Positions 29,356 to 37,922 of a stretch of 64,000 bases of DNA are shown in pieces. The position numbers and the translations under genes are program-made. Source of the stretch: Agarivorans sp. Toyoura001 (GTDB lineage Bacteria > Pseudomonadota > Gammaproteobacteria > Enterobacterales > Celerinatantimonadaceae); the NCBI RefSeq assembly GCF_005405585.1, contig NZ_BJEQ01000016.1:43310-107309 (forward strand), in the 5' to 3' direction. The notes under the pieces are model-generated. The model ran no database searches, was not told where the DNA came from, and was given only the letters and a program-made list of their open reading frames with translations. Numbering within the stretch: the stretch's first letter is position 1; the number at the start of each line of letters is the position of its first letter.

Positions 29356-30771
29356 GTGAACTTAGAGCTTATTTCTTCTCAATTTAACCAAGTTAGCGCT
29401 TTAATTACCTTATCTCTCGCTATTCTTATTTTATTACTGTTGCTGTTAAATAGCATAAAGGGCAGTCAAGCAAACAAGCAGAAGGCCGCGCTTGATATGC
29501 AGATTGACCAGATACAGCAAGAGCAAGCAGAGCTAAAACTAAACCTCGACAATACTAAAAAAAGTTTGCAAGAGCAGCTGATCTGCAATGCTGGTTTACG
29601 GAATGAGGTTGAATACTTACGTGAAATAAAAGAGCAATTTGAAACTAGCCAGCAATTGTTACAACGTGAGCAACAACGGTGCGCGTTGCTTCAACAAAAA
29701 GACCTTACCTTGCAAGAGCGCATTACTTACCTAGAAAAAAGTGAAGAACGGGTAAAGGCCCAGTTTGAATTATTGGCAAACCGAATTTTTTCTGAAAAAG
29801 GTTTGGAACTACAGCAACAAAGTAAACAAAGCATCGAAACTGTGTTGCAGCCTTTAAAGCAGCAGTTAGATGGATTTAAACAGCAAGTTCAACAGAGTTA
29901 TGAGAACGAAGCTAAACAGAGACACTCTCTAAAAGACCAAATAGTGACCTTGCAACAGCTTAACCAACAGATGAGTGATGACGCGTTGCGTTTAACTAAA
30001 GCGCTAAAAGGTGACAACAAGCAACAGGGGGATTGGGGCGAGCTAATCCTCGAGCAAATCCTTCAATCTTCTGGATTGAGAGAAGGACATGAGTATCAAA
30101 CTCAAGTAGTGGGTGTGAATCAGCATGGACAAACAATTAAGCCAGATGTAGTGGTTAAACTGCCAGGTGATAAGGCAGTAATTGTTGATTCCAAAGTGAA
30201 CTTGGTGGCTTACGAGCGTTACTTCAACAGTGAAGATACAGAAGTTAAGAAAACAGCCCTAAAAGAGCACGCAAAAAGTTTACGTAATCAAATCATTGGC
30301 TTAGGCAAGAAAGATTACCATACTCTTTATCAGCTACAGTCTTTAGATTATGTATTGTTATTTGTGCCGATTGAAGGTGCATACTTGAGTGCGCTGGAGC
30401 AAGATCCATCTTTAGTTCAGTTTGGTGTAGAAGCGAATATTTTGCTGGTTAGCCCAAGTAGTTTAATGGTGGCATTGCGAACGATTCAAAATTTGTGGAG
30501 AAGCGAACATCAGCAGCAAAACGCTCAAGTTATCGCGCAACGCGCTGGTAAGTTGTTTGATAAGTTTGTGGCATTTACTGAAGATTTGCAGAATCACGGT
30601 CAACAGTTGCAGCGGTCAACTGATAGCTACAATAGCGCGATGAACAAACTGAGTACTGGCAAAGGGAATTTAGTTAGACAAGCCCAGCAGTTAAAAGATC
30701 TGCAGGTTAATACCAGCAAATCTTTAGACAATAAGTTGCTGGCTGATAGCCAGCAACATGAGCCAGTTTAG
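29356..30771 (+). CDS. rmuC: DNA recombination protein RmuC
   Basis: 471 residues with one N-terminal membrane helix (about 15-33), a long coiled coil (about 40-215) and the RmuC nuclease-like domain (about 225-420: 'GDWGELILEQILQSSGLREG', 'VDSKVNLVAYERYF', 'FVPIEGAYLSALE', 'SPSSLMVALRTIQNLWRSE'). Known to limit inversions at short inverted repeats in E. coli. The start is GTG at 29356; no ATG lies in frame near it. It converges on malZ with four bases of overlap. Confidence 0.95.
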   Translation: MNLELISSQFNQVSALITLSLAILILLLLLLNSIKGSQANKQKAALDMQIDQIQQEQAELKLNLDNTKKSLQEQLICNAGLRNEVEYLREIKEQFETSQQLLQREQQRCALLQQKDLTLQERITYLEKSEERVKAQFELLANRIFSEKGLELQQQSKQSIETVLQPLKQQLDGFKQQVQQSYENEAKQRHSLKDQIVTLQQLNQQMSDDALRLTKALKGDNKQQGDWGELILEQILQSSGLREGHEYQTQVVGVNQHGQTIKPDVVVKLPGDKAVIVDSKVNLVAYERYFNSEDTEVKKTALKEHAKSLRNQIIGLGKKDYHTLYQLQSLDYVLLFVPIEGAYLSALEQDPSLVQFGVEANILLVSPSSLMVALRTIQNLWRSEHQQQNAQVIAQRAGKLFDKFVAFTEDLQNHGQQLQRSTDSYNSAMNKLSTGKGNLVRQAQQLKDLQVNTSKSLDNKLLADSQQHEPV

Positions 30772-32600
30772 ATACTGCTTAATATCAACGACGATTGCGC
30801 TTCCAACGACAATGAAAGTTGTTGTTGGTTGGGCTGCAGTTCTTCAATACTTCCCATCAATCTATAACGCGCCAATTGCTGCATATTGCTTAGGTTTAAG
30901 GTGATATTGGCAGCATCTCCGCGATTGATTACCACAATAGAATGGTGTTTTGGTAACCAACGTATAAATGCCCACACATCATCACTTTCAAGCAAACTAA
31001 TGATATCGCCTTCTTGAAACTCTTTTCGGTGTTTGCGCAACGCGATTAACTGCTGGTAATGAGCTAACAATGGTTGCTGCCACTGCGATTCATCCCATGG
31101 GAAACAACGACGACAATCTGGATCGTTAGCGCCGGTTACACCCACCTCATCACCATAATAAATTGACGGTACGCCTACGTAGGTGAGTAATAGCGTGGCG
31201 GCCACTTTATTGAGATCTATGCCATCATTAACTAAGTGACTAAAGCGGGGAGTATCGTGACTGTCTAAGAGGTTATATTGGGCTAGTTGATTAGCAAAAG
31301 GAATTGAACCGCGAGACTCGGCTAACCACTCTGCTAATCCTTTTGCATCAAGTTTAATTGGCGAATAACGCGGAACATCCATTTTGGCTAAAAAGGCAAC
31401 AATTGGTTGGTTAAAACCGTAATAGTTCATTGCCGCATCTTCTTGGTCACCCTGTAACCATTGAGTTGCTTCGGCAAAGTGCTCGCCAATCATGTATGCG
31501 TCAGGGTTAGTTTCTTTAATCGACTTTCTAAATTCTGCTACGTAATGGGCATTATTTTGTGCACTGTTATGTTCACCCAGCATATGAATCACATCAAAGC
31601 GCCATGCATCGATAGAGAAGGGGGGCTTTAACCAATGTTTAAGTACCGATTGCTCACTTGAGTAAATCGCTTTTTGTACTTCTAGGTTGGCAAAGTTAAG
31701 TTTAGGCAGGGTCTCTACACCTTTCCAAGACCAATAGTTACCGCTGTCGTCAAAGTGGTACCAATCTTTAAACAAAGAGTCACTGTTGTGATAAGCACCG
31801 CCCATTCCTTGCTGGTAGTAGTCCATCCAATGGTGTTGATTAGAAGTGTGGTTTACTACCGCATCTAACATTAACTTCATACCACGTTGCTTCATGTTCG
31901 CAGATAAGCTAATTAGCGCATCGTCCCCGCCAAAATGAGGTTCTACTTTAAAGTAGTTACTACAGTCGTACTTGTGATTACTTGGCGAGCAAAAAATGGG
32001 GTTGAGGTAGATGGCGGTAACCCCTAGCTCGTCTAAATAATCGAGCTTTTGTTCGATACCTATTAAATCACCACCATAAAACTCTGTTGCTCCGGTTCCT
32101 GAATGAGATTTGGCTACCGGTTCCCCCCATTTCTTTTGAACCACCGCACGGCCATCGCGATGGTAGCTATAACTGTCATCTGTTGGCGTTAGATTTGGGT
32201 CTCCATTAGCGAAACGCTCTGGAAATATTTGATAAAATACTTGCTGTTTTACCCACGCTGGCGGTTTTGCATTGTGGTTAATCTTAAAATGGAAATGTTT
32301 TTGAGGAAGCCTAGATGATTCGCCAGCGGCATGCAAAAACACTTGCTGGTCTTGGCATAAGAACTTGAAGCAATACAAGGTTAACGGGCTATGAGGGCTA
32401 ACGGGGATTTTGGTTTGCCACTTTAACCAGTTTCCTTCTTGTTTAGGCTTTTTTAGCTCAATTAACCATTCTTCATGATCAGGCTCTACACGCACAAAAA
32501 TTTGAGAGTAAGGGTGATTAATAGCGGTGTATAGAGTAATTAAATAGCTGTCTTGCTGTTGAACAACCTGACTTTGTGGATGGAAACGAAAATCAGTCAT
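30768..32600 (-). CDS. malZ: Maltodextrin glucosidase MalZ (GH13)
   Basis: Cytoplasmic alpha-glucosidase that removes glucose from the reducing end of short maltodextrins. 610 residues (E. coli 604-605). N-terminal immunoglobulin-like domain about 1-105, then the GH13 barrel: 'QIFPERFANGDP', 'GVTAIYLNPIF', 'MLDAVVNHTS', nucleophile Asp336 in 'DAWRFDVIHM', acid/base Glu373 in 'MIGEHF', and Asp449 in 'LLDSHDT'. Neopullulanase-like activity cannot be excluded from sequence. No mal regulon neighbours are seen here. Confidence 0.9.
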   Translation of the reverse strand: MTDFRFHPQSQVVQQQDSYLITLYTAINHPYSQIFVRVEPDHEEWLIELKKPKQEGNWLKWQTKIPVSPHSPLTLYCFKFLCQDQQVFLHAAGESSRLPQKHFHFKINHNAKPPAWVKQQVFYQIFPERFANGDPNLTPTDDSYSYHRDGRAVVQKKWGEPVAKSHSGTGATEFYGGDLIGIEQKLDYLDELGVTAIYLNPIFCSPSNHKYDCSNYFKVEPHFGGDDALISLSANMKQRGMKLMLDAVVNHTSNQHHWMDYYQQGMGGAYHNSDSLFKDWYHFDDSGNYWSWKGVETLPKLNFANLEVQKAIYSSEQSVLKHWLKPPFSIDAWRFDVIHMLGEHNSAQNNAHYVAEFRKSIKETNPDAYMIGEHFAEATQWLQGDQEDAAMNYYGFNQPIVAFLAKMDVPRYSPIKLDAKGLAEWLAESRGSIPFANQLAQYNLLDSHDTPRFSHLVNDGIDLNKVAATLLLTYVGVPSIYYGDEVGVTGANDPDCRRCFPWDESQWQQPLLAHYQQLIALRKHRKEFQEGDIISLLESDDVWAFIRWLPKHHSIVVINRGDAANITLNLSNMQQLARYRLMGSIEELQPNQQQLSLSLEAQSSLILSSI

Positions 32601-32780
32601 GAATTTACCTTTATGTTTTTCACCAGTATCGTTGGCTCAGTTGTGGCATTCAAGTATGAAAACTGAAAAAGCCATTATTTGTTTTAATGTGCAATTATGT
32701 GCATTGGTGGAAGTTAAAAAAACAGCAAAAACTGTTTAAATGTTTAATAATAGGTTGTAACTAAAACATTTTCTTAAAGT

Positions 32781-34649
32781 GTGCAATTGAAGCAATCAAC
32801 TCTTCTAAATAGCTGGTCATGGAAAAAACGCGCCTCATTATGGGCACTATTGGTGACTTTGTTGTTCTCTGCTGTCGTTTCTCATCGCTATCACACCGTT
32901 AAGCATCAAATCGACGAAGAGGTAGAGCTGTCTTTTCGTGGCTTTAGTACAGCAAACAAACATTTGGTGAGTTTGTTATCTCAACGTTTATCTTTACTCA
33001 CTCGTACCTTAGGTTTGCTTAACTACGTTAACGATGAAAATGAGCTCACTTTGGTGTCTTTAGCAACTGAATGGCAGCGTATTGCTAAAGACGTTAATCT
33101 AGAAGGTAATTTCTATTATATTCATCGAGACGGTCGCGTTGATTTAGTTTTAGACCAAAATAAGCAAGGCCACGAACTAAAATGGAATAGCGAAGTTAAC
33201 CCTCTCATTACTCATTACTTTAAAGAGTTGGTATGGCGCGGCGAGGGTGTGATTTCTTCAAAAGCATTGCTAGATAGGTCTTCTAATACTTACTTCTACC
33301 TTCTTTATATACCGGTGTTTGATAAATGGTCAAAATTGGTGGGTTGGATGGTAAACGAATACGACCAGCAAGCAATCAATCAAACGGTTCATTTTGTAGG
33401 GCGACCACAGCTTGTAGAGAGAGCGATAATCTTAACCGAAGAAGGTGTCATCATTGAGGGAGACTATAGTAAACCTACTTACAATAAGTTAATCGAATTG
33501 GTTGGCCGTATCGATTATGAGTTGACACAAAGTTATTTCTTAAGAGGCGATTTTGTTAACAAAAAAGACCCTTACTCCGTGAGTGGTGGGCTAATGTTCA
33601 CCAAAGAAACGGGAATAGAAGAAGACGATCCCAACTTAACGTTCCTCTACATTTCCTACCGCGATTTGATAACAGATAGTAAGTATTGGTTAGTGTTTTT
33701 CGCTGTTGTATACATTGCCGCGCTGTTTAGTTGTTTTATTGGCTCTTACCTCACCGAGGTCATTCGCCGTGAAAAAGCAGTGGTTCGAAAACTTAATGCT
33801 CTGAGGCAGGCTGCTTTTGAAGGGGAGTTTTCTCAGCTTATTACTGATGTTGACGGTGTTATTGTAAAGGTGAATCGCTACCTAGCTGGAAAAATAGGCC
33901 TTTCTGCTGAATACATGGTGGGTAAAAAGATGACTGATTTTGGTCATTCCTCTCCTAGCTTTGAATCCATTTTACAATCGGCCAAAAAACAAGGTAGTTG
34001 GTTAGGTGAGATATCTATTCATGATTCAAACGGTGTAACTTCTATTCAGCAAATGACGGTTACTGCGGTATATGCCGATCAAGAAATAAAAAATTATGTT
34101 TGCTCTAGTATCGACATTAGTGCGCAAAAGTCTTTAGAACGAAAATTGCAGCGCCTAGCGAATACTGACCCGTTAACGGGTGTGTCGAACCGTAGACACT
34201 TTGAACACTCAGTATATTTAGAACAAAGTCGCAGCGATCGCAATGGTTCGCGCTTTACCATCTTGATGTTGGATGTTGATCACTTTAAACAATTAAACGA
34301 TAAACATGGTCATGACGTGGGTGATTTGTGTTTGATTAGATTGGTAGAGAAAGTAAATGAACTGAAACGCGAGACAGACTTGCTGGCTCGCTGGGGGGGA
34401 GAAGAGTTCATTATGTTATTGCCTGAAACTGACGTTTCTCAAGCATTGAATTTGGCAGAACGTTTACGATTGTCTTTTGAAAATGATCGCAATGACCCGA
34501 GTTTTACCTGTAGTTTTGGCTTAAGTGAAAATCAAAAAGACAGTAGTTTTGCAAAACTGTATAAGCAAGCAGACAGTGCCCTTTATCAAGCTAAATCACA
34601 GGGTCGAAATCAAGTTGTGTTGTATGTAGAGGAAGCTAAAAACAGCTAA
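32781..34649 (+). CDS. Membrane sensor diguanylate cyclase
   Basis: 622 residues. TM1 about 17-35, periplasmic Cache-like sensor about 36-300, TM2 about 302-323, a PAS-like domain about 335-450 and GGDEF about 455-620. The cyclase motif is GGEEF (539-543), preceded by the full inhibitory I-site Arg530-Glu-Thr-Asp533 at the canonical spacing, so product inhibition is expected. The start is GTG at 32781, with a TTG two codons later as an alternative; the Shine-Dalgarno is weak. No partner gene. Its 3' end overlaps the convergent rsuA by 14 bases. Confidence 0.9.
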   Translation: MQLKQSTLLNSWSWKKRASLWALLVTLLFSAVVSHRYHTVKHQIDEEVELSFRGFSTANKHLVSLLSQRLSLLTRTLGLLNYVNDENELTLVSLATEWQRIAKDVNLEGNFYYIHRDGRVDLVLDQNKQGHELKWNSEVNPLITHYFKELVWRGEGVISSKALLDRSSNTYFYLLYIPVFDKWSKLVGWMVNEYDQQAINQTVHFVGRPQLVERAIILTEEGVIIEGDYSKPTYNKLIELVGRIDYELTQSYFLRGDFVNKKDPYSVSGGLMFTKETGIEEDDPNLTFLYISYRDLITDSKYWLVFFAVVYIAALFSCFIGSYLTEVIRREKAVVRKLNALRQAAFEGEFSQLITDVDGVIVKVNRYLAGKIGLSAEYMVGKKMTDFGHSSPSFESILQSAKKQGSWLGEISIHDSNGVTSIQQMTVTAVYADQEIKNYVCSSIDISAQKSLERKLQRLANTDPLTGVSNRRHFEHSVYLEQSRSDRNGSRFTILMLDVDHFKQLNDKHGHDVGDLCLIRLVEKVNELKRETDLLARWGGEEFIMLLPETDVSQALNLAERLRLSFENDRNDPSFTCSFGLSENQKDSSFAKLYKQADSALYQAKSQGRNQVVLYVEEAKNS

Positions 34650-35334
34650 TTTCTTCGGCCCTTAAAGCGCGATATTCACCTGGCTTTAGCGAAGCGTCTA
34701 GGCCTATGTCGCCTATCTTTTCTCTGTGTAAACCCACAACTTTGTTACCCACTGCGGCCAGCATGCGTTTTACTTGGTGATAGCGCCCTTCACTAATCTG
34801 CAAAACTATTTGGGTGGCGTTTATGTACTCAACCAGAGCCGGTTTAGTTGGTTTGTCTTCGCCGCGTAGCATTAAACCATCGCGTAATTGCTGTAGTTCT
34901 TGTTCGCCGATTGCATCCGCTAAATCCACTCTGTATTGCTTAAATTTATTTGCGCGAGGGCTAGTCACTCTGTGTGACCATTGGCCGTCGTTGGTTAGCA
35001 GTAATAATCCGGTCGTATCAACATCGAGCCTTCCGGCAGAATGTAGTGGATTGCTTAACTCTGTAATTAACGATAATGCGCTAGGGTGGTTAGCTTCTGC
35101 TTCTGTACTTAAATACCCACTGGGTTTATTTAGCATAAAGTAACAGTGCTCTTGTAGACTAAGTAGTTGGTCGTCTAGAAATACGCTGTCATCTTGCTTT
35201 ATGGCTAACTGTGCATTTTTAGCAAGTTGTTGATTTACTTTAAGTCTATTGCTTTTTATTAGCTTTTTGGCATCGCTACGAGAAATCAGTTTTGCTTTCG
35301 AAAGGTATTTGTCTAATCGACAAGGGTATTTCAT
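34636..35334 (-). CDS. rsuA: 16S rRNA pseudouridine(516) synthase RsuA
   Basis: 232 residues (E. coli 231). N-terminal S4 RNA-binding domain ('CRLDKYLSKAKLISRSDAKK') and RsuA/RluB-type catalytic domain with Asp104 in 'SAGRLDVDTTGLLLLTNDG' and 'ISEGRYHQVKRMLAAVGNKV'. Modifies U516 of 16S rRNA. RluB/E/F relatives share motifs, but length and domain layout fit RsuA best. Confidence 0.9.
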   Translation of the reverse strand: MKYPCRLDKYLSKAKLISRSDAKKLIKSNRLKVNQQLAKNAQLAIKQDDSVFLDDQLLSLQEHCYFMLNKPSGYLSTEAEANHPSALSLITELSNPLHSAGRLDVDTTGLLLLTNDGQWSHRVTSPRANKFKQYRVDLADAIGEQELQQLRDGLMLRGEDKPTKPALVEYINATQIVLQISEGRYHQVKRMLAAVGNKVVGLHREKIGDIGLDASLKPGEYRALRAEEISCF

Positions 35335-35420
35335 AATGGCCTAGTACAGAAGGTAAAAACAGATAGTAACGTTATCTGAATGCTTCAACAAACCCTATAT
35401 AGCAGTGTGGAGTAAGATTT

Positions 35421-36035
35421 TTGCAGGTAATTTGTCGTTCAAATATTGAAATACTTGGCAACCTTGTGACTAAAGATGTCACGCTTCGCTATTTTAGTGA
35501 TGGAACTGCGATCACTCAGTTTGAAGTATTAGTAAAAAAGAAAACCAAATCATCAGCGAAAGAACAGGTTGAAGTGTTTCAAATTACTGTTCGGGGGGAG
35601 CAAGCTGAGCGACTTAAACGCTACGCAAAAGCTGGGGATGGCGTGGTAATTAATGGTCGGCTAAGAAATCAGAGAGATTCCGCTGGGGAGATTGTTAGCG
35701 CTATAGACGCTGAACAACTTAGTTTTGTAGGTCGACCAACTCAGCTTTATTGGAATAAAGTCACATTAATTGGTGAAATCGCTCATGCTTCTACTTTACG
35801 TAAAAGTGTCAACGACCAAAGCTATATTAAACTGCAACTTGCTACAGACCTTAGTGACACCCAGCATCGAGTAAACTGTAACTTATGGGCTTACCCAGCA
35901 GAGCTAATAGCTAAAAAAGCAAAGTTAGGCGATAAGCTGGTGGTTGAAGGGAGCCTAAAAAAGGCTTTTGCCGATGACCAGAAAGTCTCACCTATATTGG
36001 TAGATGGGCACACCTGCTTACACTTTCTCGACTAA
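35421..36035 (+). CDS. Tandem OB-fold SSB-like protein
   Basis: 204 residues with two SSB-like OB folds in tandem. First (about 3-100): 'IEILGNLVTKDVTLRYFSDG', 'FQITVRGEQAERLKRYAKAG', 'VVINGRLRNQRDSAG'. Second (about 108-200): 'NKVTLIGEIAHASTLR', 'LQLATD', 'GDKLVVEGSLKKAF'. It lacks the acidic SSB C-terminal tip used for partner binding (ends 'HTCLHFLD'). The start is TTG at 35421, chosen because GGAG stands eight bases upstream and no ATG follows in frame for a long way. It is monocistronic between rsuA (divergent) and DUF3087 (convergent, 4-base overlap). Role unknown; single-stranded DNA binding is inference. Confidence 0.75.
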   Translation: MQVICRSNIEILGNLVTKDVTLRYFSDGTAITQFEVLVKKKTKSSAKEQVEVFQITVRGEQAERLKRYAKAGDGVVINGRLRNQRDSAGEIVSAIDAEQLSFVGRPTQLYWNKVTLIGEIAHASTLRKSVNDQSYIKLQLATDLSDTQHRVNCNLWAYPAELIAKKAKLGDKLVVEGSLKKAFADDQKVSPILVDGHTCLHFLD

Positions 36036-36535
36036 TATTTTGCTAGTTGAGTCTGATGGTATTGGCTTGTGTCAATAACAAGCCCTTGAGCTTGAGCTAG
36101 TTCATCTAGCTTTTGTTCACTTAGCGCCAGTTCACTCAGCATTAAGGTGTTGTCATCTAATTCCCATATCTGCCTGCTGCCTAAATAGCTAAATTTAATA
36201 ATACTGAACGCTATCGCATCACCGTGTTTTGTGGCTGTTGATAGCGCAGCCATTTTACGGTTAATTTTGTTTAATTCTTGTTTCAGCTCCCAGACATAAA
36301 TGACTTCAGCAAACCATGGCTTTGTTTTACAAAAAAGTACTACAGGCACAATCGACAATACTGCCGCTACAACGCCCATTAAATTGAGGTAAAAGTTATC
36401 TGAACCTATAGAGAATAGGGCTATGAAAAATGTTGACCATGCTAAGGTGAATAGGATCAACAAGGCTGAAATACCAATATAGCTGTAACGAGAGCGTGTT
36501 TGATAAATGTCTTTATTTACGGGTTTGAGTTGCAT
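36032..36535 (-). CDS. DUF3087 family membrane protein
   Basis: 167 residues with two membrane helices (about 18-42 and 47-67) and a cytoplasmic helical domain with 'EVIYVWELKQELNKINRKM' and 'SRQIWELDDNTLM', which match DUF3087 of gammaproteobacteria. Function unknown. ATG at 36535. Confidence 0.8.
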   Translation of the reverse strand: MQLKPVNKDIYQTRSRYSYIGISALLILFTLAWSTFFIALFSIGSDNFYLNLMGVVAAVLSIVPVVLFCKTKPWFAEVIYVWELKQELNKINRKMAALSTATKHGDAIAFSIIKFSYLGSRQIWELDDNTLMLSELALSEQKLDELAQAQGLVIDTSQYHQTQLAKY

Positions 36536-36748
36536 ATTGCTGCCTAGCTAAAACAAGTGGAGTAATAGTAACAAAGTGTATTAATGTGGGTAAATGAAAA
36601 CAGCATGATTGTATGTAAAGTAAGCTGTTGTTTACTATTTAAAAAAATGTACAGTTAAAACTAGACTATTGGTTTTCATGTAACTGTTTACGGTCTATCA
36701 TTACAATTGATTTAACTAGGTACACATTAATAAACACAAGGATCGTTT

Positions 36749-37912
36749 ATGAACCGCACACCTGTTGTAGCTCGTGTGGCTAAAGCGTTAGGATTGACGC
36801 TAGCCTCACTTTCATTATTAAGTGCGTGTGACACTGCACCACCACCTCCTCCAGAAGTTAAAGCAAATGTTAAAGTGCTTGAAGTTACCATGCAGCAAGT
36901 AACACCAAGTAATGATTTTGTTGGCCGAACTGAAGCGACTCAGGATATTACTTTAAAGTCTAAAGTTCGCGGCAATCTTGCAACAACTAATTTTCAAGAA
37001 GGTAGCATTGTAGAAAAAGGCGATTTGCTGTTTGAAATTGACCCAGAACAGTACGATGCAGCTCTAAAGTCTTCTGAGGCAATGGTAGCCCAAGCGAAAG
37101 CCGCTTACGATACTGCTGTATTGAACTTTAAACGTGGAGAAGGGCTGATAAAAGACAACTTTATTAGTCAGTCTGATTACGACAATCTGCTATCTCGTAA
37201 GTTACAAACTAATGCTGCATTGCAAAGTGCCAGCGCAGAGTTGGATAACGCGAAACTAGAATTAGGCTACACCAAAATTTACGCACCTTTTACAGGTCGT
37301 ATTAGCCGAGCAGCCGTTTTCACCGGTGATCTCATCATACCTGATCAAACTGAACTTGCAGACCTAGTGCAAATGGAACCAGTTTGGGTGAACTTCCAGT
37401 TACCAGAAAAAGTGTTAATTGAAGCTCAACGCGCGCATAAATCAGTTACCACGCCATTTAAGCTAAGTGATTTCCCTGTAAAAATTCAATTTCCAGACGG
37501 TTCTATGTTTGAAGAAACCGGCAACATGGATTTTGTAGATAACCGAGTAGACGCTACTACTGGTACCTTGGCAATACGCGCAGAGTTCCCAAATAAAGAA
37601 CACATTATTGTTCCAGGTTTGTATGTGACGGTAATTATTGAGTCTCCAGAAATGGAAGAAGTGTTGTTAATCCCACAACGTGCTGTTCAAGAAGATCAGC
37701 AGGGACGTTACGTTCTTACCGTTGATAAGAAGGATGTTGTGACTCGAAAAAATGTTGAGCTTGGTCAGCGTTACGGTATTGACTGGGAAGTTGAGAAAGG
37801 TTTAGAAAAAGGCGATTTAGTTATCTCTGAAGGTTTACAGAAAGCCCGAGTAGGCGCTGAAGTTGACCACGAAATGGATACTATTCAGCCATTCTCTGAC
37901 ACTAAATCTTAA
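36749..37912 (+). CDS. RND efflux adaptor (membrane fusion protein), AcrA/MexA type
   Basis: Periplasmic lipoprotein adaptor, 387 residues. Lipobox ends at Cys27 ('LSLLSAC'), then a proline-rich linker (PPPPPE), lipoyl/barrel-sandwich parts ('[20 protein letters not shown]'), an alpha-hairpin (about 105-165) and a beta-barrel ('[14 protein letters not shown]'). GGAT-type SD precedes the ATG. The pump gene begins 10 bases after its stop. No outer-membrane channel or TetR gene accompanies the pair, so a shared TolC is expected. Confidence 0.93.
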   Translation: MNRTPVVARVAKALGLTLASLSLLSACDTAPPPPPEVKANVKVLEVTMQQVTPSNDFVGRTEATQDITLKSKVRGNLATTNFQEGSIVEKGDLLFEIDPEQYDAALKSSEAMVAQAKAAYDTAVLNFKRGEGLIKDNFISQSDYDNLLSRKLQTNAALQSASAELDNAKLELGYTKIYAPFTGRISRAAVFTGDLIIPDQTELADLVQMEPVWVNFQLPEKVLIEAQRAHKSVTTPFKLSDFPVKIQFPDGSMFEETGNMDFVDNRVDATTGTLAIRAEFPNKEHIIVPGLYVTVIIESPEMEEVLLIPQRAVQEDQQGRYVLTVDKKDVVTRKNVELGQRYGIDWEVEKGLEKGDLVISEGLQKARVGAEVDHEMDTIQPFSDTKS

Positions 37913-37922
37913 GGAGTCGGTG

